From: Sclerurus mexicanus
Lineage: Eukaryota > Chordata > Aves > Passeriformes > Furnariidae
DNA length: 64,000 nucleotides
Assembly (NCBI GenBank): GCA_013396755.1
Contig: VWZF01005684.1
Location: forward strand, 520,601-584,600
Direction: 5' to 3'
The position numbers and the translations under genes are program-made. The notes below the pieces were generated by a model that did not search any database, was not told where the DNA came from, and worked only from the letters and a program-made list of their open reading frames with translations. Positions 1-11,000 of this stretch are shown piece by piece (positions within the stretch are counted from its first letter, which is position 1; each line of letters starts with the position of its first letter).

Positions 1-1531
1 ACATCTGACTACACTTAAGTCAGGCCATGTGATAGGTTAAAATAAACTGTCACTTACATGGAGAAATACCCATCTCCCACTGGTGAGGACTACTAGGTTT
101 TCCAGTGACTTTTTACACTGAGGTGAACAAGGACACCTCTGTGAGTGCCCACTGTGTATGGGCAAAGTTAGGGACCATTCTGCAATTTATTTAGTCTCTA
201 GCAACATGTGCTTGTGTCCAAAGAGAAGAATGACCTTCACAGAGCTGCAACACCCTCCCACAAGACTAGTAGCAGTTGTGGGAAGGCTCTGGGCTATTCA
301 TTCCCTGCAGGGATGCAAACCAAAGAGCAACTTCTCTTTGTGTACCCAGAGAGGCCATGCTCACTCTCAGTTATCCCAGAAAACACATCAACCTTACAAT
401 ACTTAAAGAGAAATTCCAGCTGAGCCATTTTAGACCTGATCAAATTAAATTTGAGGTATAAGAGGTTCAGAGGTTTCAGAAATAAAATATATTATTTACA
501 ATTAGAAGTATTTATTATTCAAGGCATTCTATCAATCCTAGAAGAATATTTAATGTGTAATGTATTAAATCCATACTTTATGAATAATCAGATAATTTTG
601 ATTTCTTTTTTCCTTTTGCCAACTAGTTTAAAAGCCATGCTGAGAAATAGCTTATTAAGTTCATGTCACAAATGAGATTTCTACTTTTTATTTCACAGCT
701 CAGAAACATGCCAAAATAAAAATGAATAAATAATGTTTTCCATACCTTAATACAATTATTTTTAAAACTCAATGTAGTGTGTGTGCAAATTAAAGGTAAA
801 AATATGTTTAATATTTGATTACTACATGCAAAGTTCACATCTTGTATGGCCATGGAGAATGTAAAAATCTATCCCACTCTTTTATCAGCTGTAAATGTGA
901 GCAATAGAACTGCCAATATCATGAATCTCAGAAAAGTGTTAATTAATATTTGAATTATCAAGCCTTTGCTGTCCTGAAAAGAAGCAGTAGCAACTATTTC
1001 ACATAGGAAAAGAAACTTGTAGGAGATTATAAATCACAGAAGAGCAAAATAGAAATACAGGGCAATAATCCTAAATTATATGAAGGAAGAAGTAGAAGTT
1101 GCAAGGTCTTCTCCTCTTAAAGCTGCTGTGCAGGCATGACCTGTAATGAGCCTTTGACAACCAGTGCAATGACTAGCAGAAGGATGACATCTAAAGGCAT
1201 CATCCCTAGTCTGCAGAACACCAGACTGTGCACAGCAGAAAGCAGTAATTCCTACCATAAGAATGGTCAGTATCCTTAGGACCTACTCATAGCATCAAAG
1301 AAGTGCACAATTTTGGAGTTGGTTTGTATAAACACTCTAAAGAGACCCTACAGATTTACCTTTGTCATGTAACTTTATATTTCCAAGAAAGGCAATTATA
1401 AATTTCATGAATGGTAAATCTTATTTTTTGCAAATACTCTATATTGTGTTTCTGATATTCAACACAAGTTTTAGAATATCAAGAAAATGAAAATGCATTT
1501 ATAAGATGCTCTATGCAATGTGGAAAACAAT
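1..1531. other. AT-rich intergenic DNA, nothing recognised
   Basis: All six frames are broken into short open frames (longest about 80 codons) with no family I recognise. I see no RNA gene or clear repeat. It is probably the outer part of the gene desert upstream of IRX4. Confidence 0.6.
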
Positions 1532-1935
1532 TCATAGAATCATAGAATAGTTTGGATTGGAAGGGACCTAAAAGGTCATCTAGTTCCGACCATCCTGCTG
1601 TGGGCAGAGACATCTTCCACTGGACTAGGTTACTCAGACACCCATCCAGCTTGGTTTTGAACGTCTCCGGTAAAAGGGCAGCCACAACTTCTCTGGGCAG
1701 CTTGTTCCAGTGCCTCACCACCCTTATAGCAAAGAATTTCTTTCTAATATATAATCTAAACCTACCCTCCTTCAGCTTAAGGTCATTCCCCTTTGAGCTA
1801 CCACTTATGAAAAGTCCTTATGAAAAGTCCCTCTCCAGCCTTCATGTAGGCCCCCTTTAGGTACTAGAAGGTGTTCTAAAGTCTCCTTGGAACCTTCTTT
1901 TCTCCAGACTGAACAGGCCCAACTCTCTCAGCCAG
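1532..1935 (-). mobile_element. CR1 LINE, 5'-truncated 3' end, minus strand
   Basis: Read on the plus strand the segment starts with two tcatagaat-type units, the reverse complement of the 8-bp CR1 terminal repeat. It then runs through the familiar reverse-complemented CR1 3' region: a ggattggaagggacct block, a block around 1685-1730 (cttctctgggcagcttgttccagtg in two pieces) and a ctccagactgaacaggccc block near 1903-1920. The element is therefore on the minus strand and 5'-truncated, as most CR1 copies are. A short tandem duplication of an atgaaaagtcc unit sits near 1806-1830. No intact coding frame remains. Family assignment is from recall of CR1 consensus features; the subfamily is not determined. 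Confidence 0.9.
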
Positions 1936-3072
1936 TAAGAATACCAAACACTTTTAAAACAGTGGCTGCATATTTTCCTGTATCTATATAGTGCAGCATC
2001 TTTTTTATTTGTTTTTTCTTTTTATGCTCAGTTACAACACTTATTTTCTCATTTTTTTATTTGATTGATTGTGCTTAGCACTTTCACTTTTCACCTCACT
2101 TCCTTTTTGGTTTAATGTCAGAAAAATTTGCAACTGCAGTCTCTTTAGAATATCTTTTCTTCTGAAACAGTCAGGATGCAGCATGTCCTGCTGAGTGGAA
2201 CTAAAGTTTATTAAGTATATTTTATGTATAATATATGCAGTGCAAGAGCAGGGTCGCTTTCCTGTTGCAACAAAGAGTCCCAAATGATGAATTATTCCAG
2301 GAATCATTTTATTAGAGGTTCTCAGCCTGACTGAGAGCAATAGTGCAAGTATTTACTAAGTTTGTATTCTGTTTATTTTGTGAGTACCATTTACTATGCT
2401 TTATTAAAGAGAGCTTTCAGGAGGAAAAGAAACAATTTGTCCTGGTTCTTGTACTCTGGGCACCCTCTGGAGGGAGGAGAACTGCACCTTTCCTGGATAC
2501 AGCCAGCATGAAATGCTTCTAGGAACACAAGCAGGAGGGGGGGACATGACATGGAAGTCTGCAGAAGGAGAAAGGATTTGACACAAGGAGGGAGCCTGTG
2601 TGCAGAAGGAAGCAGACATCTCTCCAGCATAATGGAAAGAAAAAGACTTTCCTAAGCAAAGGGTTTGCACAAACTAAGGGCTATTGACTGTTTCTGGTCT
2701 AAAAGGCCAATGGGAGGGGAAACCTTGCACTGTAAGAATACAATGGGCAGGAAAGAGGAATTCAGAGATTTATTTTTTTTCCAGCGCTTGTTTAATATGA
2801 GTTACCTGAAAGATCCATGATCTCCCTATACAAAGAATTATCTTATTCTAGCTAAGCAATTTTGTTCTCTGATAAAACCTGTCTGTAGAGCCAGGATGAT
2901 ATTTAGTGCCCCTGGACAGATTCATTGAGAAAAGGCAGAGTTTTCCTACACTCTGGCCAGTGCAAGGTTGGGCACCTGTAATTCTGTGTTTATTCTCTGA
3001 AAATGGTTTGCCTGCAGTTAAACATGGATATTACTTTGGATCTTACACAATTCTCAACAACAAAAACAAAGT
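1936..3072. other. Intergenic DNA, nothing recognised
   Basis: Short overlapping open frames on the minus strand around 2394-2670 have no recognisable domains. They look like chance frames in a slightly GC-richer patch. No RNA gene or mobile element was recognised. Confidence 0.5.
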
Positions 3073-3207
3073 GGATGGCATATACTGTTGGTTAGAACAT
3101 GATGCGAGTAATGCCAAGGTTGTCAGTTCAATCCCAGTATAAGCCATTCGCTGAAGTGCTGGACTTGATCATTGTGGGTCCCTTCTAACCCAGAATATTC
3201 TGTGATG
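3073..3207 (+). mobile_element. TguSINE1-type SINE (tRNA-Ile head, CR1 tail)
   Basis: The left part follows a tRNA-Ile body: a ttggttagaacatg A-box region at about 3087-3100, an anticodon-arm-like stretch, and a B-box at 3125-3135 (agttcaatccc, against the usual ggttcgatccc), ending in a degenerate acceptor near 3146. The right part is the 3' end of a CR1 LINE (a tgtgggtcccttctaa block, then attctgtgat at 3198-3207). This tRNA-Ile plus CR1-tail structure is the known design of TguSINE1 of passerine birds, which CR1 enzymes are thought to mobilise. The first tRNA bases are eroded and both promoter boxes carry changes, so this is an old inactive copy and not a tRNA gene. Confidence 0.8.
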
Positions 3208-6059
3208 CCTAAGATGTCTGTGACAACTTGTATGACTTGAGCTATAGCACAGTTTGTGGTGGAAAAAGGTGATGTGAGTGATACACTCAAATCTGGTAGA
3301 TTATGCTATTTAGAAGAGGGTACATTTTTGATAATTTTATGTATGTAATGGCAAAAAAAAAGATGGCTGTTTCTCTTTGAGACTGTCACAGCACTTATTT
3401 TCTTGTTTACCCACCTGCATAAAGAGGTAGTCACTAGTTACAGGTATATCACAAAGACCTCTTCAGGGGGAGGAAGCAGCCTTGGGCATACATACTCATA
3501 TTTGTGGTTCTAATTTGTTTCTGCTTATATTTAATTACATTACTGTACTTATTTGCTCTAAAGTTAACCAAATTATCCAGCTCAAACTGAGTTATCTACC
3601 AAGCCACAAGTCTCAGTATCATCTATGACTTATATATATATATCTCTCATATGTTTTTCTTAGTAAATTTCCTCCAGAAAAATTGTTTGAATTGCGTGGG
3701 CCACACAGAGCCACAGAATCAACCTGCAGTCAATAGCTTCCATACATATATAACAAAAGGCAAACTTTTAATGTGGAGGAATACATGGTCACAGTCTCTT
3801 TGTAACAGTTCTTACTGAAAATATTGTGCTACATCAGTGCAGTTGCTTTTATCAATTGGACTTGTTCTGTCTTCAGAAAAAAAGAGAACTCAAATATTTT
3901 CAGGGAAATCGATGTCCACTAACAGGATTTCTAGCAACTCCAGCTCTGTCCTTTGACTCCATGTGCACAAGGTTCAGCATATCACCACCAGGATGATCGG
4001 TTTGATCCCTGGCTGTTACTCTTTTTCAGACCCAGTATAACATTTTCATCCTCACTGCAGTGATAACAAGAGTTTGTAATTTTCTTATTTATATTTTCTG
4101 TTATCCATATTCACATTGATTGCTTATTTTACTTTTTAATTTTCTCTCCCCATGTATATTGTACTCTCTTTTATAATATTGAGTTCTTTTTTTGATTATG
4201 AAACATAGTGTTCTTAAGCAAATTTTATTTTCTGCCTAACAATTTGTGAACATCTCTTGTTTACATATCTAGATACTAGGTACTGGTACCAATACTGGAT
4301 GGTTTTATTTTGGGTGCAAACTAACTAAACCATATATAAATTACTTTTAATACAAGAGGTACCATATTAGTAGTTACTTTATTAATTGCCCTGCTTCATA
4401 AAGTAATTGCAGAAAAACTTTCTGAAGTCTTACTAAAAAAAATAATAAGCCAATATTTGCCACTACATGCTGTTTCTAATGTAGGCTGCTCAGAACGGAA
4501 AGTATATGGAATGGGTAATAGAATGTCATTTGATTCTGCATTTCTGAGGTTTTCAAACTGCAAGTTAAGTCTTTTCTCCCTGAGCACTGACATAAAGAAG
4601 ATACATGAATACAATTTCCTGTGTTTTTTTCATAAAACATGGCAGAACAGGGGATAATCCGTATAAAGTTGTCTTGCCAACTTCAGCACATCTTGGACAA
4701 AATATTTTCCAGGCAGTGCACTGAAGTAATGTTTAAGGTTGCTATTGTTTGTTACTCTACACTGGGGGGAAATATATGTTTGTTTGTATTTGTGTACATT
4801 TGTGGTTACCAGTAGGTATGTTTCTCTGCTATTACAAGATGCTTTGAAGCAATATTTTTCATAACCTGGATGAGTCAATGCTCTTTAAATCAGAGCCAAA
4901 AAGCATAGCCTTTCTTTGAAAAGTACCTTTTTCTATATTATTTATTCTACAGTTTTCATTTAATTGCATGGGTTTTCCTCATAACTTTTTCTATTTTTAA
5001 GAAGTGTCTTTCCACCTAAGTTATCCTTTTTATGCCTTGAACTTATGATGCATTGAAAATAGTAACTAGATAAATGTTAGTTCTTATCGTTTTAGTTGAT
5101 TCATTTATTCAACATACACCAATTTAACTGCTACTCGTATATTTCAAGAATGTATGTATATAATAGTCAGGCATTTCACATTTTAAAAACCTGCATATTT
5201 CTAGACTTACAAAGAAATTAGAAAACCATCACAAACAGTACTAGAAAATACGTTATTATAGATTTGTACTGATTTGTTCACTCCTAAACATTCTATGGAC
5301 CATTTTCAGCAATAACTACTGAGACTGTCTGTTCTTTTTCAATAGAAATCATGCAAAGCTCTAACTTTAGGAAGTGTATTTGACTGTGTTAGAATAGTAT
5401 TAAGACCAACCAGTGCATGACTAGCATTCTGAAAGACCTTGATAATAGTAGATCTAGTTTAATACACAACACACATCTTGTGATGTCCAAAACATACAGT
5501 CATTCACAAACTACATGTTTAGGATTTGGCTGTTGTGTTCAGACTATAGTTGCCAGTCCCATCAGAACAAGGTAAGGTTTGTAGAGAATGAGAGATCTCC
5601 ACATTTGGCCAATTTAACCACCCGAGGATGTTATTTTGCTCTGCAACTCCTTTACTGCATTTGCCACAGGTTCTGCTGAATTCAGTGACAATTATAGCTG
5701 CAAGTCAAGGAACAGACTGTTCCCATAGTATTTATGAATCATGATGGAAAGAAATGAGCAGTGTTCACTACAATTGCCAGGTCTTATACCTAGACCAGAG
5801 TAAAAGCCTTGTCACCAAGAAATGTTGCTGCTGAGACAATAAAAAGGATGATGCATGAGACTGCAGGGCATTGTGGCACTTTGCAGTCTGTAAATAATTC
5901 AGAAGGATGTTGAACAATATCCACAAGAGATGGGTATCTTAAAAACACATTCAGAAAATTTTCAGCCAGGAATTCCATAAGAATTAGCTGAAAGGCCTTG
6001 CTGGCTGATGCTAATCTCCAGAACAGCTTGCAATTGCAGAAAGACTTCAGATGCTTAGA
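3208..6059. other. AT-rich intergenic DNA, nothing recognised
   Basis: No coding frame, RNA gene or clear mobile element is visible. A short (TA)n run lies at about 3630-3643. The right end (from about 5790) may belong to the old LINE that is clear from 6060, but similarity there is too weak to call. Confidence 0.5.
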
Positions 6060-6430
6060 GAGCATTAATTTTGTGAAAGCTACCAACAGAAGGGCAAGCA
6101 GATGACCTGCATAACTTAAGACCAGTGATTGTGGTATTAATCCAGGATAGATTAATGAAAAAGTCATGTAGGATTTACATCACAAAGAATTAAAAGATAT
6201 TTTAATACTACCACCAGTCATCAGAGTATATTAGAAAGTACATCTTGTCAGAAATATGATTTGACTATTTGAGGATAATGGATCACAGACTGGTTTCAAA
6301 ACTTTGGGAATTATCTCCAGCAGCAGGTATTTCTAGTGGGGTGCATATTTAGCCTAATGTTAGTTAACATTTTAACCAGGTCTGTAGCTGTCACTGATCA
6401 TAGCTGAATAGCAAATGAAATTGAGAGGAG
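6060..6430 (+). mobile_element. Old CR1/L3-type LINE, left half (reverse transcriptase relic)
   Basis: The plus strand follows the ancient amniote CR1/L3 ORF2 sequence through the reverse-transcriptase region. There is a stretch after 6100 like the 'RPVSL' segment (cataacttaagaccagtga), then a gatttacat...aaagaattaaaagat stretch at 6172-6200, a catcttgtcag block at 6241-6251, and a tttctagtggggtgc block at 6330-6344 upstream of a ttaacatttt segment. Part of the RT core appears deleted between about 6265 and 6290. Many stops and indels show it is long dead. The 3' continuation lies at 7280-8030, on the other side of a younger CR1. Confidence 0.65.
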
Positions 6431-7177
6431 GGCAGACCAGATACCCTGCCAAACTCTAAACCCGTTATGCAATCATCTATTATCAGTACAGGCTGGGAGA
6501 TTGAGAAAATTAAGAAAAGCCTTGCAGAGAACTTGGGGGTACTGGTGGATTAAAAGCTGGACATGAGCCAACAATGTGCCCTTGCAGCCCAGAAAGCCAA
6601 CCTCATCCGGGGCTGCATCAAAGGAGGAGTGGCCAGCAGGTCAAAGATGATTCTGCCCTTCTATTCTGCCCCAGCTTTACTGCATCCAGATCTGGGGTCC
6701 TTGACAGAGGAAAGCCACTGATCTGTTAGAGTGGGTCCAGAGGAGGCCATGAAGATGATCAGAGGGCTGGAGAATCTCTCCTATGAAGACAAGCTGAGAA
6801 TGTTGAGGCTGTTCAGCCTGGAAAAGGGAAGGCTTCAGGGAGACATTTTAGCAGCCTCCCAGTATCTAAAGGTGCCTACAAGAAAGATGGGCACAAAATT
6901 TTGAGCAAGGCCTGTTGCAAAACACAAGGGGTAATGGTTTTAAACTAAAAGAGATTCCATTTAGACTGTAATAAGAAAGAAATTTTTTATAATGACAGTG
7001 GTAAAACATTGGAACAGGTCGCCCAAAGAGACATCCCATACCTGGGAACATTCAAGGACAGATTGGATGAGGCTCTGAGCAACCTGATCTAGTTGAAGAG
7101 GTCCCTGCTTGTTGCAGGCAGGTTGGACTAGATGACATTTAAAAGTCCTTTCCATCCAAACAATTCTATGATTCTAA
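6431..7177 (+). mobile_element. Younger CR1 LINE, 5'-truncated, nested in an older LINE
   Basis: From about 6460 to the end the segment tracks the last 700 bp of avian CR1 with few gaps: a tacaggctgggagat block, a ggggctgcatcaa block near 6609-6621, an agaggaggccatgaagatgatcag-like block (6730-6760), a ctcctatgaagacaagctgag block (6778-6798), the ttggaacaggtcgccca block (7010-7026), and the terminal attctatg plus attcta units at 7163-7176. This is the C-terminal end of ORF2 plus the 3' UTR. The frame is broken by stops. It is better preserved than the LINE sequence flanking it, which supports a later insertion. Confidence 0.9.
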
Positions 7178-7279
7178 GAAAGTCGTACATGTAAGGTGAA
7201 AAAAAGAACATTGACCATAACCATATGCTACGAAATTGCATCTGTGAGGAGAAAAAAAAAAGTTAAGAATTAATGACAT

Positions 7280-8030
7280 CTAGGTAAACAGATGTGTGAA
7301 AGTAAGTTTCCAGTATAGTGACCCAGCAAAAGAGTCATCTGTGATCCACAGATACACAAATAGCAGTAAATGGGCCAAAGCCAAGGTGATTCAGCTACAC
7401 CTTATGGCATTGGTGAAACTAATACTTGAATACTTCATCCAGCTTTGGTGTTCTTATTTCAAGAAATATGTTGCAGGTGCACACCAATTATCTGACTGCT
7501 CAAATAAAATGCCTTGCATAGGTGGAATAAGGACTCTGCTCAGCTTTTTAAGAAGCAATAGTGAGAGATGGTCTGCTTGCAACATATAAAATACCTACAT
7601 GGCAAAAAAACCCCAGTGACTATAAAAAGAATTTTAATAAATCACGAAAGGCATAGCAAAACAAAAAACCCAACAAACAAACAAAAACAAACAAAACAAA
7701 AACAACACACACCAAAACCAAAACAGAACACCCAGCAGATAAAAGCTAAGCACAAGAAAATTTAGAAGGGGAAATGCTCTAATTGTTAACTGCAAGAATG
7801 ATTAATCCCTGCAGCAAGGACCAATGGACATGTAGTCTGCCCACATTTTCATTCCTTCACATAGAGAGTGAAAGCTTTTCTGTAAGAGGTACATAAGCCA
7901 GATGTAACATATGCACTAATTAATAGCAAATTATTAATCTCATTACAGAAGTAGATGCTCATATTATACAAGAGATCAGACCAGATGACCTACTCATTCC
8001 TTCTGTCTTTCAACCCTACAAATTCATATA
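7280..8030 (+). mobile_element. Old CR1/L3-type LINE, right half
   Basis: A tacttgaatacttcatccag block (7420-7441) and the ttcaagaaatatgttg run that follows correspond to the 'one-element-per-contig' 3' ORF2 region of ancient CR1/L3. A tataaaatacctacatgg block (7585-7602) follows, and a gatcagaccagatgacct block at 7975-7992 with ccttctgtctttcaaccct matches the family's 3' terminus. Together with 6060-6430 this makes one old element of about 1.1 kb split by the younger CR1. An A-rich low-complexity stretch (7657-7730) interrupts it. Similarity is patchy, so the ends are approximate. Confidence 0.6.
7657..7730. repeat. A-rich (CAAAA)n/(CAAA)n low-complexity tract
   Basis: About 75 bases consist almost only of A and C in imperfect caaa, caaaa and cacac units. 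It lies inside the old LINE and could be a decayed tail of another insertion or an expanded simple repeat. Confidence 0.8.
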
Positions 8031-11000
8031 AAGAACTGAACTCCTCTTCTTCCAAATCAACTTTCATGAGTTACTGATGCGTGGGTGTTTGATGGCTTCT
8101 TGCTTCTCACAGAAAGCCCACTGCTGGAGTGACTGTTCATGAATCACAAGTAAATTCTATGCCGTTTTCTTTCTCTGAGGTGCAAACCATGAGTTTAAAT
8201 GAAGATCAAAATGAAGTTATTAGGAACTTAATTAAAAATATTTTAATTGCAAAGGACTTTTTGCAATGTGTTTGCTCAAACAGTCTGTCCTTCAGATGTT
8301 GCTTAAGTAGTTCAGAACATCCAGCACAGCATTACAGTTTTTTTGTATGCAAAATGCTTGTAATGAACCCCATTATGTAATCTGCTGGTGAAATAACTAT
8401 GATTTTGCTGAAGATGTTGTAAAATTTGGTACAGGGGAAAAGGAAAGTCATGAAGAATATCTTTTAAACCTACAGTTAAAACTAATGATGACAGAATGTC
8501 AGGAAAGAAATATGAAGGTATATAATTATTGGCTGGCATGCCTCAGGCATCACCCAGGTGTTAACAATACATAAAGGCTGGGCATGCAAGAACTAACCTC
8601 CTTCAAAGGTCCTTTAGTATCTATCCCCCAAGTATTTTAATGCTGCCATTTGCTTCACAGCATTATTGGACTAGCAACAATTTGTTATAACAAAATAACA
8701 AGAAGCACACATGCGTATAGTTTGGGCATTTTTTTCAGATATTATGAATTCACACCCAAGATAAGTTATTAACTGAAATGCACAAAAACAAGCGTCCTTG
8801 GTAAACTGATGGGGAGTGGTTCCTAGAAGCGATTCTTTTGCTTCGGTAGCACAACTCAAATGAGCAAAACTTTGCCTACATTACAGAAAGCATAAAACAT
8901 TTGCTTCCCATTAAGTGAAGGCTCAAAACAGAATTTGAAAATCAGATCCTTTAACTGTGGTTAAATTCTGACAATTTGGTATTTGTTGCTCAAATTTCCT
9001 CAAAGGTTTAGTTCTCCAAAAAGAAAGCTGAAAGGTTACACTGTAAAATTTTTACTCAAGCACCTTATGTGAACAGACAGTGGTGACACACTGCAGCAAT
9101 AAATTTATGGACATTCTATAGTCTGAAAGTTAATCGCCCCGATTATTCAGTTTATGCTTACAAATAACAAAGCAACAGCAGAAATCTGGATCAGTTTCTG
9201 AGTGATTCATAAGCACGGATGGAAAATGTAATCCTGATTACCTGACGAGCTCTGACACACGCAAACACCCACAGACTGGCACACAGTGCAAAACAGTTCT
9301 TGTGGTTGCAAAAGCGTTTCCATTTATTCCCTGCTTTGCAAACTTTAAACTTTCAAAAACTTTTCAGGCCAGTAATTTCTGATCCTTTCTCTTCCATCAA
9401 TGGGCTCATGATATTTTTTGGTCTAAGCCTGGGCTCTTTAGAAAACTCTGAAAAAAATACACAGTCACTTTAAAATAAAAAGAAGCTTAAACATATTTTT
9501 TGCATCATTAAAAAATAATATATGAAAAGGAAGTTTTCCCATTTCCTTTAAGGCCTGAAGCCAAAAAATTATGTAATTTCAAAATGTCAGCTTAGCAAGA
9601 AAAAATTTCTCCATATGCACAGTGGGCTTCCCAGAAATATTTGTTTAAGGGCATGATTCACTTCAGACTGATAATGACTTCAAAGGTTTTTACTGAGGGC
9701 CCTGCAGGTACATTTGGACAGTAGTGAGCTTTACCATGCATAAATCTGTAGTTAACTACACACAGAAATGCCAAGTCAAATTAATTACTCCAGCATGGTC
9801 AAGGTAACTTTTCAACTGCTGCAAGAAACTCAGAAGTCATGCAAAAACCCCTCCTCTCCTAAGTCCATCATCTTCTGCAAACAAGACTATCCTGAGACCT
9901 ACAGAGCTAAGCTCTTGAAGATGTCACAGCTTTTATTCCTTTTATTGTACTTCCAACTGAACATAATGTTTCTTTGCTCTCTCTACTCATGCTTAATTGA
10001 GATAATCAAGTGAAGTACCTGTATTGAACGCAAAGGGTCACTGGGGATATGGCTAAGCTCAATAGGCACCAGGCATGGTCTAGCTTGGGCACTGACAGCA
10101 GCATAGCCTTAGTGTAGTTCTGCATCTGGACTAAATCCTGTCACTTTTCAGTTTGCATGGATATACTACTCCCAGATCTGGAAATATGACCAGATCCCTG
10201 CTCAGTGCTATGGAAGGTTGGAACTCCACATGCATTACTTCAATACAGCATAGCTGGATCATCTCAGCAAGCATCCAGAACTATACATTGCATAGGGAGT
10301 GTTAGTCATGTCAGCCTATGACAGAAGAGTGGTGATAGGACTAGATACTCACTTTCCTCATCCTAGACATACCAAGTAAGATTCTGCCCTGTGTGGTCTT
10401 TTTTTTCTCGCACATCATCTCTCTTTCCTACACAATGTATGACTTTCCAGATGAAATCTGGCATGTAAAAAACAACTGTGCAAGAAACAATGTCCTAAAT
10501 GTTCTGCTGATAGACAGGGGTGGTATTCTTCTGAATGCTCCTTAACTCTTCAGATCAGATGTTTTATTAAGTTTCACATTTCAAAAGTAGAATTTAATAT
10601 GTAAATTTATTTGACACTTCCATTTCCAAATAGTGCTTTATATGAAAATATAACTCCTATGTATGTCACCACAAAACTGAATTGTAGGAGGAACACATTA
10701 ATTTATACAAGTCTCACATAGATCATACATTAGTTAGTATAGAAGTACATTCAGTTTATTTTAGAGGATTGATGAATTCTGCTTTCTGAAGGAGCCGATT
10801 CTGAAGTATACGACTCTTTTCGTGATGGTACAGTTATGAAATCCCCAGCATCTCTAAATACTAGTTTTATGTTTCTACTCTTGTTTGAACCAAATTTTCT
10901 TTAATTACTTCTGTAGCTGGCTCTATTTGTCAATGTCTATTTTGTATTTTCTACCAAATATTTTCTTGTAACATAAAGAGGTCACACCGATTTCCTTTAC

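Noticed and set aside
3085..3146. tRNA-Ile-like sequence as a functional tRNA gene
   Set aside because: Head is eroded, both promoter boxes are altered and it is fused to a CR1 tail, so it is a SINE.
3985..4015. ggtttgatccctggc as a tRNA B-box or SINE
   Set aside because: No A-box or tRNA folding upstream and no SINE tail downstream.
5790..6167. 125-codon minus-strand frame with hydrophobic stretches
   Set aside because: It is at least partly antisense to the plus-strand LINE relic and has no recognisable domain.
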